Part shown: piece by piece, positions 12,250 to 20,255 of the stretch
How positions within the stretch are numbered: the first letter of the stretch is position 1
Layout: every line of letters starts with the position of its first letter
Assembly: GCF_028290025.1 (NCBI RefSeq)
Contig: NZ_JAQGKQ010000007.1
Coordinates: forward strand, 1-39,205
From: Cypionkella sp.
GTDB lineage: Bacteria; Pseudomonadota; Alphaproteobacteria; Rhodobacterales; Rhodobacteraceae
Reading direction: 5' to 3'
Length of the DNA: 39,205 nt
Position numbers and translations under genes: made by a program
The notes under the pieces: model-generated
Told to the model about the DNA's origin: nothing
The model's database searches: none
What the model saw: only the letters and a program-made list of their open reading frames with translations

Positions 12250-13383
12250 ATGTTTGATCAGCCGCTGAACTCGCTTGGTTTCGCCAAGCCGCCCTCTGAA
12301 ACCCGCGTGGTCGTGGCGATGTCGGGCGGCGTCGATAGCTCGGTTGTGGCGGCACAGCTGGCCGAGGAAGGCTATGACGTGGTCGGCGTCACCTTGCAGC
12401 TTTACGATCATGGGGCCGCGCTGGCGAAAAAGGGCGCTTGCTGTGCGGGGCGCGATATTCAGGATGCGGCGCGGGTGGCGGAGGTGATGGGATTTCCGCA
12501 TTACGTGTTGGATTATGAGAACACTTTTCGGGAAGCCGTGATTGAGGAATTTGCCGATGCCTATCTGGCGGGGGCCACTCCGGTGCCGTGTATTCGCTGC
12601 AATGAGCGGGTGAAGTTCAAGGATTTGCTGGCGACGGCGAAGGATTTGAACGCGGATTGTATGGCGACGGGACATTATATTCAGCGCAAAGTTGGTGATG
12701 GGCCGGAATTGCATATGGCGACGGATGCGAACCGGGATCAGAGCTATTTCCTGTTTTCCACCACGGCGGAGCAGTTGGATTACCTGCGGTTTCCTTTGGG
12801 GCATTTGGCGTCCAAAGCGGAGACGCGGGCGTTGGCTTTGAAATATGGGCTGTCGGTGGCGGATAAGCCTGACAGTCAGGATATTTGCTTCGTTCCGAAT
12901 GGCAATTATGCGGCGGTGATTGAAAAGCTGCGGCCCGGTTCGGCTGATCCGGGGGATATTGTCGATCAAGCCGGAAACGTGCTCGGGCAGCATCGCGGGG
13001 TCATTCATTACACGATCGGGCAGCGTAAGGGGCTAGGGATTGGGGGGTTGGGTGATCCGCTTTATGTGGTGAGGTTGGACCCAGGCTTGCGGCAGGTGAT
13101 TGTCGGGCCGAAAGAGGCTTTATCGACGCGGGTTATTCCGCTGCGCGAGATTAATTGGCTGGGCGATGAGGCGTTTGAGAGCCGCAGTGAGTGGCATCTG
13201 AACGTGAAGGTGCGCTCGACGCGGCCGCCTCGGCCTGCGGTGGTGCGGCCGATTTCGGCGACGGAGGCTATGGTGGAATTGCTCGACCCTGAGGATGGCG
13301 TGTCGCCGGGGCAGGCTTGTGTGTTCTATGCAGCCGAGGGCAGCCGGGTGTTTGGTGGTGGCTGGATTTGGCGCGGGCGTTGA
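12250..13383 (+). CDS. mnmA: tRNA-specific 2-thiouridylase MnmA
   Basis: Transfers sulfur to U34 of the tRNAs for Lys, Glu and Gln, activating the base with ATP. The product of about 377 residues has the PP-loop SGGVDSS, the catalytic cysteine in [11 protein letters not shown], the second cysteine in DSQDICFVP, and a C-terminal beta-barrel domain. The frame is open to 12178. Starts at 12214, 12223, 12247 and 12250 are possible; I prefer 12250 (MFDQPLNS) because GGAA lies 6 bases before it and the predicted promoter covers the earlier ones. It is divergent from sciP. Confidence 0.94.
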   Translation: MFDQPLNSLGFAKPPSETRVVVAMSGGVDSSVVAAQLAEEGYDVVGVTLQLYDHGAALAKKGACCAGRDIQDAARVAEVMGFPHYVLDYENTFREAVIEEFADAYLAGATPVPCIRCNERVKFKDLLATAKDLNADCMATGHYIQRKVGDGPELHMATDANRDQSYFLFSTTAEQLDYLRFPLGHLASKAETRALALKYGLSVADKPDSQDICFVPNGNYAAVIEKLRPGSADPGDIVDQAGNVLGQHRGVIHYTIGQRKGLGIGGLGDPLYVVRLDPGLRQVIVGPKEALSTRVIPLREINWLGDEAFESRSEWHLNVKVRSTRPPRPAVVRPISATEAMVELLDPEDGVSPGQACVFYAAEGSRVFGGGWIWRGR

Positions 13384-13396
13384 TTGTCCACGTGTG

Positions 13397-13536
13397 GCCA
13401 AGCTTGGCGGTTGTGTGATTTCAAAGGGTTAAGGTGGGGGTGTTCAGAGATTTTTAACCTTTGCACTTAGGAATGATGTGAAGCCGGGGGTTTCACACCC
13501 CCGGACCCCGGTGGGATATTTAGGCCAATGCGAAAG
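13397..13536. repeat. Structured gap between convergent mnmA and lpxB, with copy A of a dispersed repeat
   Basis: The 170-bp gap has no gene. It holds a perfect 12-bp palindrome GCCAAGCTTGGC (13397-13408), a loose inverted repeat CAAAGGGTTAA/TTAACCTTTG (13422-13432 and 13454-13463), and a 7-bp GC stem with a 7-base loop (13484-13504). The stem is followed by the repeat core GGGATATTTAGGCCAATG with flank (13511-13536). Related cores occur at 26036-26064, 32395-32440 and 34592-34663. The stems may stop transcription from both sides, but none has a long T run. Confidence 0.7.
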
Positions 13537-13553
13537 CAAATTTTAGATAAGGT

Positions 13554-14687
13554 TTAGGGGTTTCGCAGGGCTGCCAAGACGGATTTTGCGGCGCGTAGGC
13601 CGGGGGGTTCGCCGTCTTTTCCTAAGCGTTGCATGGTGAGGTTCATGGCTGCGTCTTGGCTGTGTGGATTTTCCAGCAGGTTTAGCAGTGCTGGCGCGAT
13701 GCGCTCGGGCTTGCAGTTTTCGCCGATGAATTCGGGGATGGTGCGGCTATCCGAGACGAGGTTAACCAGCGTTACCGTGTCAATAAGTGCTGCACGGCGC
13801 ATCAGCCATAGGCTGATCGGGTGCATGTCGTAGGCGATCACCATTGGGCAGTTGTTGGCGGCGAGTTCTAGGCTGACGGTGCCAGAGGCGGCGATGGCTA
13901 CATCTGCCGTCGCGAAGGCGGCGCGTTTTAGGCTGCGGTCGGTGATGATTTGCGGTTGGATCGGCCATGTAGCGGATAGGGTGGCGACCAGATCGGCGAC
14001 GCCCCGGACCGTGGGCAGCACCACGCGGGCATTAGGGTGTTTGGCTTTGATGAGGGCGAGGGTTTCGCCGATTATTGGGGCGAGGCGGGTGACTTCGCCA
14101 CGGCGCGATCCGGGGAGGGCGAGGATCAGCGGGCTTGCACCAGCGAGTTGAGCAATTTCTTCGGGCGTGGCGAGCGGTTCGGATACGACTGGGTGGCCGA
14201 CGAAATCGCAGGTCATTCCGGCGGCGGTCATTAGGGGCGGCTCGAATGGCAGTAGGGCTAGGACGTGGTCGATCACCTTTGCCATTTTAGCAGCGCGGCC
14301 GGGGCGCCATGCCCAGACCGAGGGCGCGACGTAGTGGATGGTGCGCAGGTCGGGGCTCGCGGCTTTGACAATTTTGGCGACGCGAAGGCAGAAGTCGGGC
14401 GAGTCGATGGTGATCAGGGTGGCCGGGTTGGCGCTGAGGGCGTTCGCTGCGGTTTCGCGGATGCGACGTTTGAGGTGCAGGTATTTCGGCAGCACTTCGG
14501 CGATGCCCATGATGGAGAGTTCTTCCATTGGGAATAGGCTGTTAAGCCCCTCTGCCTGCATCAGCGGGCCGCCAATTCCTTGGAAGGCCACATCGGGGTG
14601 CAGGGTTTTCAGGCCCGCCATTAGCGCCGCCCCCAAGCGATCACCAGAGGGTTCTCCGGCGATCAGGAACAGCTTTAGCGCGCCCAT
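13554..14687 (-). CDS. lpxB: Lipid-A-disaccharide synthase
   Basis: A GT19 glycosyltransferase that joins lipid X to UDP-diacylglucosamine to form the lipid A disaccharide, at the inner membrane. The 377-residue product starts LFLIAGEPSGDRLGA, the family's N-terminal signature, and has IHYVAPSVWAWRPGRA, LALPGSRRGEV and a C-terminal SGTVSLELA nucleotide-sugar site. It is the last gene of the minus-strand lipid A block and overlaps lpxI by 13 bases. Confidence 0.96.
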   Translation of the reverse strand: MGALKLFLIAGEPSGDRLGAALMAGLKTLHPDVAFQGIGGPLMQAEGLNSLFPMEELSIMGIAEVLPKYLHLKRRIRETAANALSANPATLITIDSPDFCLRVAKIVKAASPDLRTIHYVAPSVWAWRPGRAAKMAKVIDHVLALLPFEPPLMTAAGMTCDFVGHPVVSEPLATPEEIAQLAGASPLILALPGSRRGEVTRLAPIIGETLALIKAKHPNARVVLPTVRGVADLVATLSATWPIQPQIITDRSLKRAAFATADVAIAASGTVSLELAANNCPMVIAYDMHPISLWLMRRAALIDTVTLVNLVSDSRTIPEFIGENCKPERIAPALLNLLENPHSQDAAMNLTMQRLGKDGEPPGLRAAKSVLAALRNP

Positions 14688-15469
14688 AGCAGCAGCCCGC
14701 GGGCTTCGGCGTAGGTTGTCATCTCGGGCAGATCGAGGCAGATCACCGAACCCGCTTGGAAGGCGATCCCGGCTAGGTTTGCCTCGGCGACAAGGCGCAA
14801 CGTATCCATTCCCATGGTGGGCAGATCAATCCGGCGGTCTTGGTTTGGTTTGGCGCCCTTGTAGAACAGGCCGCCTTTGGGGCGCAGGTTGTCGGGCATT
14901 TGGGCGATGCTTTTCAGCATGGCGTCGGTGCCGGGAAGTGCCTCAACCGCGAGGCAAAGACCGCTGGCGACGACGCAGCCTTGCCCCACATCGACGGCAC
15001 CCAAGGCGGTGGTGATGGCTTCGGCGCGGGTTGCGTCGGCTTCGTGTTGCGTGGTTAGCGTGCCTGCGAGGACGGCGGCGGCGGGGAGAAGTGCGGGCGC
15101 GATGGATTCAACCCCGACGACTTCAAAGCCCGCATCCTCGAAAATGGCGATGACTTCGCGCAGAGTGGCGTCGTCGCCCGATTGCATCGCGGCAAGCAGG
15201 CGCGGCACCATTTGAGCGGTTTGCGGGTCGAAAAGCGACGGGTCGAGGCGCGGGCGTTGCACGGCTCCGGCGAAGATCACTTGGGTGATGCCCGCGTCTT
15301 CCAAATGGCGCAGAAACAGCGCGAGGCGTTCGACGCGGAAGATTTGATCTATTTTCACGCCTTCCGGCGCGAAACCGTCGAGGGCGCAAACCATAGGGCG
15401 TTCAGTCAGCGCCGCGATCAAGGCGGCGGGCAAGCCACCCTGCCCTGCGATGATCGCAAGTCTGCTCAT
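14675..15469 (-). CDS. lpxI: UDP-2,3-diacylglucosamine diphosphatase LpxI
   Basis: Cleaves UDP-2,3-diacylglucosamine to lipid X, the alphaproteobacterial substitute for LpxH. The 264-residue product starts LAIIAGQGGLP, has the FAGAVQRPRL block, and carries the C-terminal catalytic-domain signature KGAKPNQDRRIDLPTMG. Its place between lpxA and lpxB is the standard one for LpxI. Its ATG overlaps the lpxA stop (ATGA), so translation is probably coupled. Confidence 0.95.
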   Translation of the reverse strand: MSRLAIIAGQGGLPAALIAALTERPMVCALDGFAPEGVKIDQIFRVERLALFLRHLEDAGITQVIFAGAVQRPRLDPSLFDPQTAQMVPRLLAAMQSGDDATLREVIAIFEDAGFEVVGVESIAPALLPAAAVLAGTLTTQHEADATRAEAITTALGAVDVGQGCVVASGLCLAVEALPGTDAMLKSIAQMPDNLRPKGGLFYKGAKPNQDRRIDLPTMGMDTLRLVAEANLAGIAFQAGSVICLDLPEMTTYAEARGLLLWAR

Positions 15470-16263
15470 TTTGGCGTCAGGAACGAGCGGTCGGAGGATG
15501 ACAGGATGAAATCGGTCATCTCGCGAACATAGGGGCTGTCGGCGGTCTCGGCCAAGTGGCGGGCGCGTTCGACAAAGCTGCCCTCGCCTTGCGACAGGGT
15601 TTGGAAGGCGGCGCGCATCGCGGAAATGTCTGCACGCTCGACGCCTTTGCGCTTCAGGCCGACGAGGTTCAACCCATCCAGCACACCGCGCGGACCTTGC
15701 ACGAGGCCGTAGGGCAGCACATCATTGGTGACCATGGTGACCGCGCCGATGATCGCACCACGGCCGATGCGCACCCATTGATGGATCCCGGAAAGGCCGC
15801 CGATGATCACATCGTCGCCAATGTGGCAGTGACCGGCGATGCCGACTTGGTTGGCGAGCACGATGCGGTTGCCAAGTTGGGCGTCGTGGCCGATATGCGC
15901 GCCGGTCATCAGCAGACAATCGTCGCCGACGCGGGTGATACCGCCGCCGCCCGCCGTGCCGGTGTTCAACGTCGCACCCTCACGGATACGGCAACGCGCG
16001 CCGACGATCAGTTGGGTGCGTTCGCCCTTGAATTTCAGGTCTTGCGGCACTTCACCGACGCAAGCGAAGGGGAAAATCGTGGTGTCTTCGCCGATCTCGG
16101 TCCAGCCGGTGACGACGGCATGCGATTTGACGGTGACGCCTTTCGCAAGCGTCACCTCAGCGCCGATCAAAGCGAACGGGCCTATGAAGCAATCGGGGCC
16201 GATTATGGCACCTTCTTCGACGAAGGCGCTCGGGTGGACGAGGGCTGTTCCGTGGATGGCCAT
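15466..16263 (-). CDS. lpxA: Acyl-ACP--UDP-N-acetylglucosamine O-acyltransferase
   Basis: Carries out the first acylation of lipid A synthesis. The 265-residue product begins with left-handed beta-helix hexapeptide repeats (HPSAFVEEGAIIGPDCFIGP and many like it). It has the catalytic histidine in MTGAHIGHDAQLG and the C-terminal helical region of LpxA. It lies 2 bases after fabZ and overlaps lpxI by 4 bases. Confidence 0.96.
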   Translation of the reverse strand: MAIHGTALVHPSAFVEEGAIIGPDCFIGPFALIGAEVTLAKGVTVKSHAVVTGWTEIGEDTTIFPFACVGEVPQDLKFKGERTQLIVGARCRIREGATLNTGTAGGGGITRVGDDCLLMTGAHIGHDAQLGNRIVLANQVGIAGHCHIGDDVIIGGLSGIHQWVRIGRGAIIGAVTMVTNDVLPYGLVQGPRGVLDGLNLVGLKRKGVERADISAMRAAFQTLSQGEGSFVERARHLAETADSPYVREMTDFILSSSDRSFLTPK

Positions 16264-16265
16264 GC

Positions 16266-16787
16266 TCAGGCTTTCTTCGGCACGTCAAACATCGCCATGA
16301 ATTCGGCCTCGCAGGCGAGTTCGCCGTCAACCATGGCGCGACCTGAGAATTTCCAAACCCGACCACCGCCACGCAAAGCGGTGACATGCAACTCCATCAC
16401 ATCGCCGGGGACGACTTTGCGGCGAAACTTCACCGCATCGACGCCCATGAAGAACACCGTGGCGTTTTTATCGACCAGGTCCATCGAGAGGCCGACGAGG
16501 ATGCCAGAAGTTTGCGCCATCGCCTCAATGATCATCACGCCGGGGAAAATCGGCATTCCGGGGAAATGGCCTTGGAATTGCGGCTCGTTGAAGGTGACGT
16601 TCTTGATGCCGACGCAGGATTTGTTCGGGTAGATGTCGCGGACTTTATCGACCAGCAGGAACGGGTAGCGGTGCGGAATGATGCGCTGGATCAGCGCAAG
16701 GTCAGCGAACAGCGGAGCGTCTGGAGCGGTTGGGTCGGGTTTAGTTTGATCGGGATTAGTTTGATCGGGTTTAGTTTGATCGGGCAT
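16266..16787 (-). CDS. fabZ: (3R)-hydroxyacyl-ACP dehydratase FabZ with a repetitive N-terminal extension
   Basis: Dehydrates hydroxyacyl-ACP in fatty acid elongation and competes with lpxA for hydroxyacyl-ACP. The 173-residue hot-dog-fold enzyme has the catalytic His74 in [11 protein letters not shown] and Glu88 in MIIEAMAQT. The start at 16787 has GGAG 6 bases before it; a longer frame from 16859 is not supported. The first 20 or so residues are a [10 protein letters not shown] repeat encoded by three 15-bp tandem units (16736-16780), which is not part of the usual fold. The extension is probably disordered. Confidence 0.95.
   Translation of the reverse strand: MPDQTKPDQTNPDQTKPDPTAPDAPLFADLALIQRIIPHRYPFLLVDKVRDIYPNKSCVGIKNVTFNEPQFQGHFPGMPIFPGVMIIEAMAQTSGILVGLSMDLVDKNATVFFMGVDAVKFRRKVVPGDVMELHVTALRGGGRVWKFSGRAMVDGELACEAEFMAMFDVPKKA
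16736..16780. repeat. 3 x 15-bp in-frame tandem repeat in the fabZ 5' end
   Basis: Three units of CGGG(T/A)TTAGTTTGAT lie end to end at 16736-16750, 16751-16765 and 16766-16780. They encode the P-D-Q-T-K/N pentapeptide repeats of FabZ. Since 15 is a multiple of 3, unit gain or loss would keep the frame. Confidence 0.9.
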
Positions 16788-16886
16788 GCGGATCTCCGAG
16801 GGTGCGGCCCTCTTGATGGGGCATGGGGTGTGACTAGCGAAAACTGCCGCGCGAAACAAGCCGTTGGGGCGGTAAGGCGGGGCGGA

Positions 16887-17579
16887 TCAGGGCGTGGTGG
16901 GTGCTGGTGCGATCGGGGGTGGCGCGGGTGTGGAGGGCGCAGGAGCGATTGGTGGCGGTGCGGGTGCGGGCGGGATCGGTGCGGTTGGGGCGACAGGTGG
17001 CAGTGCGGGTATGGGCGCGGTTGGCGGTGGCTTGGGGTTGCTGCCGTCGCCGAGGCGTTCGTCAATGCGGGCGACCACCTCTTTGGTGATGTCGATGGAG
17101 CCGAGGCTGACCACGATGGCGGATTTATCAAGGATGGCGACTGCGCCACGCTCTACCATGTAATCGCCGAGGACGGGGGCTACGGCTTGGAAAAACGCCT
17201 GACGGTCGGCGTCGCGGCTTTCGCTGAGACGTTTCGACTTGGCGTCCTGAGCGTTGCGCAGGCCGTTGGCTTTGTTGTCGAACGCCTCAGCCAGCGGGCG
17301 GAAATCTTGCGCCGTCATCGTGGCGCGCATCTCGGTCAGGCTGCGCTCTTCGGTTTCAAGCTGGGCGTCTATCTTGCGGTTTTCGGCGAGCAAAGCGGCG
17401 GACTCGCTCTCAAATCGCACTTGCAACGCACGGCCGTATTCGGTCGCAAGATACAGCTGGTCCTGATCGAGCGTCACGATTGCCGACTTTTGCACCACGC
17501 TTTGCGCGCGCGCCGCATAAGGTGTGACCGCGAGGACGGCGGGCAGCAGCGCCAGAATTAGCCCTGCCGCCGCCCGCAT
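16887..17579 (-). CDS. skp: Skp/OmpH-family periplasmic chaperone with a proline-rich tail
   Basis: A chaperone for unfolded outer-membrane proteins crossing the periplasm to the BAM complex. The 230-residue precursor has a signal peptide ending ARA-Q (residues 1-25), the conserved IVTLDQDQLYLATEYGRALQ block and a long helical tentacle region (residues about 55-125). From residue 181 the last 50 residues are almost only P, A, T, I and S, with a near-duplicate APPPIAPAPSTP/APPPIAPAPTTP. That tail is not part of classical Skp. Its ATG overlaps the bamA stop by one base (TGATG), fitting co-translation. Confidence 0.88.
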   Translation of the reverse strand: MRAAAGLILALLPAVLAVTPYAARAQSVVQKSAIVTLDQDQLYLATEYGRALQVRFESESAALLAENRKIDAQLETEERSLTEMRATMTAQDFRPLAEAFDNKANGLRNAQDAKSKRLSESRDADRQAFFQAVAPVLGDYMVERGAVAILDKSAIVVSLGSIDITKEVVARIDERLGDGSNPKPPPTAPIPALPPVAPTAPIPPAPAPPPIAPAPSTPAPPPIAPAPTTP

Positions 17580-19909
17580 CAGAATTTCGTCGCGATGGTC
17601 AGATCGAAGCTTTGCTCTTCGTCATAGCTTTCTTTCTTCACGGCGTTGGAGAAGTTGAAGCGCAGCGGGCCGATTGGCGTGGTCCACAGCACCGATACGC
17701 CGACGGCTGCGCGCAGTTTTGCGCTGTCGTCGATGCCGAGCGGGTTATAATCCAGCCCCCAAACCGAGCCCATGTCGGCAAAGACGCCGCCAGTGATGCC
17801 GTATTCTTCTGGCAGACCCAGCGGGAATTCAGCTTCCAGCTTCACGGTGGCGTAGAAATTGCCGCCCAAAGCGTCGTCGGTGGCGGTGTCGCGCGGGCCG
17901 ATGCCGTTGGTGTCAAAGCCGCGCATTTTGCCGTTACCAAAATAGCGGTCGGTGACGCGGGTGTTGTAGCCGCCAAAGCTGTTAACGGCTCCACCTTCAA
18001 ACACCGCGCGTAACGTCACGTCTTCATTGAAGACTTTGGTTTCAGCCACTGCGAGTGCGGTGGTTTCCACGAATTTCGCGTCGCCGCCAAGGCCGACAAA
18101 ATCTTGACCAAAACGGAATAACAGGCTGCTTTTCGGGTTCAAGCCAGTGACACGGTTGTCGAATGTAAACGAATACCCCAGACCCGAGCCTACTTCAGAG
18201 CCGCGCTCTCCCTCATCCTTCAGGATTTGCGAGGCATCTTTATCGACATTGCTCAGGGTATCCTGAAACGCCCTGTACCGAACTTCCAGACGCGACTGCT
18301 CGGCAATCGGGAACTCGAGCCCGGTGCTGATCGCGATGGCGCGTGTGTCATAAAGCGCGCTGGCGTTGTCGGTCTCGTTATAAGACGCGCCCAGTTTCAG
18401 CTTCAAATCGCGGCCCAGAAGTGCGGGTTCGACAAAGGAAATCCCGCTGTCGCGGGTATCAGACGCCGTCGCGATGTTGACCGAGAAGCCTTGGCCACGA
18501 CCAAGGAAGTTGGTTTCCGAGAAACCGAGGTTCAGACCCAGACCCGAGGAGCTGCCGAAGCTGGCACCAAAGCTGATCGAGCCGGTGGGTTGTTCTTCGA
18601 GATCAACGTTGACCACGACCTCATCGGGGTTGCTGCCGGGTTTGGCATCAACCTTGGCATCGGTGAAGAAACCAAGCGCGCGGATGCGTTCAGCAGCCTG
18701 ACGGATTTCGCGCGGGTTGAAGGGATCGCCTTCGACCGTGCGAAACTGACGCCGCACCACTTGGTCGAGAGTCGTGGTATTGCCTTCAATATCAATGCGT
18801 TCCACGAAGACCTTATCACCACGCTTGATGACATATTCGACGTCCAAAACCTGTCCGCGGTCATTGCGTACCAAGCGGGGCTCGATTCGCACAAAGTTCA
18901 GGCCCTTGCGCAGAGCCAGATTTTCCATCCGCGCAATGTTGTTTTCAATGATCGACGGCGAATAAGTGACGCCCGAGCGCATCCGTTGCACGGCGGCAAA
19001 CTCAGCGGCGCTGACGCCTTCGACTTCGGAAACCGTGCTGACTTTGCCGATTTTCCAACTTTGGCCTTCTTTGACGGTGTAGGTCACGAAAGTCGCGTCG
19101 CGTTCGCGCGAAAGCTGGCCAGTGGCATCAACGACTTGCACGTCAATATAACCGCGCGACAGGTAGAAATCGCTCAGCATTTGTTTATCAACTTCCAGCC
19201 GCTCTGGCACGAAAGTATCCGATTTGATCAACTGACGCAGGAAGCCTGCTTGCTTGGTTTGCAGCACTTGTTTTAGGCGGCGATCACTGAACGCGCGGTT
19301 GCCGACAAAGGAAATGCCTTCGTTTTCAACGACTTTGCCTTCGGTGATTTCAAACACCAGATCGACGCGGTTGTCAGAGCGGCGAATGATACGGGGATCG
19401 ACGCTGGCTGCCAGACGGCCCTGCACCCGGTAGGCTTCGGCGATTTGGGCTGCATCAGCCTCGGCTTGGGCCGGATTGTAAACCAGTCGCGACTTCGATT
19501 TGACGATCTCGGTCAGCTTGTCATCTTTGACCAGTTTGTTGCCCTGAAAGTCCACGACATTCAGCATCGGCAACTCTTTGACCCGGATCAGCAGAGTGTT
19601 GCCTTGCGGCACCAGTTCGACCGTTTCAAACAGGCCAGAGCCAAAAATGCGCTGATAGGCGTCGTTAAGTTGCCCGGAGGCCACCGTTTCACCACGGGCG
19701 ATTCCCGCGTATTTCAGGATGGTCGCGGCATCGACACGCGCGTTGCCTTCGACCGTAACCGCGCCGAAGCTATAGCTTTGCGCATTGGCCTGAGTGAGGA
19801 AAGGTTCGGAAACCATTGCGCTGGAAAGCAGAATTGCGACGAGGCTGGGGCGCATAACGCGCCGGAACATACCCTTACGCGCTATACCTGCGCTTGCTGT
19901 TTCCCGCAT
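17579..19909 (-). CDS. bamA: Outer membrane protein assembly factor BamA
   Basis: The central Omp85-family pore that folds beta-barrel proteins into the outer membrane. The 776-residue precursor has a long signal peptide ending ANA-Q (about 43 residues), five POTRA domains (first YSFGAVTVEGNARVDAA) and a 16-strand barrel. The barrel contains the lid motif MRGFDTNGIGP and ends with the terminal aromatic residue, LTIATKF. GGAG stands 6 bases before the ATG. It is followed directly by skp and preceded by a 45-residue membrane peptide gene and rseP, which couples it to envelope biogenesis. Confidence 0.97.
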   Translation of the reverse strand: MRETASAGIARKGMFRRVMRPSLVAILLSSAMVSEPFLTQANAQSYSFGAVTVEGNARVDAATILKYAGIARGETVASGQLNDAYQRIFGSGLFETVELVPQGNTLLIRVKELPMLNVVDFQGNKLVKDDKLTEIVKSKSRLVYNPAQAEADAAQIAEAYRVQGRLAASVDPRIIRRSDNRVDLVFEITEGKVVENEGISFVGNRAFSDRRLKQVLQTKQAGFLRQLIKSDTFVPERLEVDKQMLSDFYLSRGYIDVQVVDATGQLSRERDATFVTYTVKEGQSWKIGKVSTVSEVEGVSAAEFAAVQRMRSGVTYSPSIIENNIARMENLALRKGLNFVRIEPRLVRNDRGQVLDVEYVIKRGDKVFVERIDIEGNTTTLDQVVRRQFRTVEGDPFNPREIRQAAERIRALGFFTDAKVDAKPGSNPDEVVVNVDLEEQPTGSISFGASFGSSSGLGLNLGFSETNFLGRGQGFSVNIATASDTRDSGISFVEPALLGRDLKLKLGASYNETDNASALYDTRAIAISTGLEFPIAEQSRLEVRYRAFQDTLSNVDKDASQILKDEGERGSEVGSGLGYSFTFDNRVTGLNPKSSLLFRFGQDFVGLGGDAKFVETTALAVAETKVFNEDVTLRAVFEGGAVNSFGGYNTRVTDRYFGNGKMRGFDTNGIGPRDTATDDALGGNFYATVKLEAEFPLGLPEEYGITGGVFADMGSVWGLDYNPLGIDDSAKLRAAVGVSVLWTTPIGPLRFNFSNAVKKESYDEEQSFDLTIATKF

Positions 19910-19943
19910 GAGCCGCTCCTGAATACACTAAATCCTGTGCATC

Positions 19944-19972
19944 TGACTACCCGCAACCGCAAGCAATGTCAA
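19944..19972 (-). promoter_or_regulatory. Possible promoter upstream of bamA
   Basis: On the minus strand a perfect TTGACA (19972-19967) lies 17 bases from TAGTCA (19949-19944), 35 bases before the bamA ATG. The -10 match is poor, so this is tentative. Confidence 0.3.
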
Positions 19973-20038
19973 AAGGATGGCCGAGAAAATCGTAAGCTTT
20001 TGCTGATAATTCAAGCAGGCGATTTTCCGGCGCAGCTA

Positions 20039-20176
20039 TCAGGGCTGGATCAGTGCTGTGCCAAGGAATGCGCCCGCCAAAAGCCCGACGATAACGGTGC
20101 CAACGGTGAACAAACGATCCCAATTCAGCCAGACCAGCAGTGACAAGCCTTTGTAGCCTTTGAGAACTTCCTGCAT
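20039..20176 (-). CDS. 45-residue membrane peptide between rseP and bamA
   Basis: A short minus-strand frame encodes a 45-residue peptide. It has a basic, amphipathic N-terminus (MQEVLKGYKGLSLLVWLNWD) and one membrane segment of about 20 residues rich in G, A, V and L (TVGTVIVGLLAGAFLGTALI). AAGGA lies 8-12 bases before the ATG. The gene has the same orientation as the flanking rseP and bamA and fills the gap that would otherwise be empty. I recognise no named family. A role in the Bam or site-2-protease pathway is suggested only by position. Confidence 0.72.
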   Translation of the reverse strand: MQEVLKGYKGLSLLVWLNWDRLFTVGTVIVGLLAGAFLGTALIQP

Positions 20177-20255
20177 GACCGGTATCCTTCCGCATCTTTT
20201 GATGCAGAAAATTTAGCCGCGAAATGTGGCATCAGTGTGGCTAAAAGGCGGCCCG

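Noticed and set aside
15556..16632. Plus-strand frame of 358 codons opposite lpxA and fabZ
   Set aside because: It is antisense to two essential conserved genes; long shadow frames are common in GC-rich DNA.
16386..17561. Plus-strand frame of 391 codons opposite fabZ and skp, with glycine/tryptophan-rich stretches
   Set aside because: The apparent repeats are the complement of the Skp proline-rich tail and the FabZ repeat.
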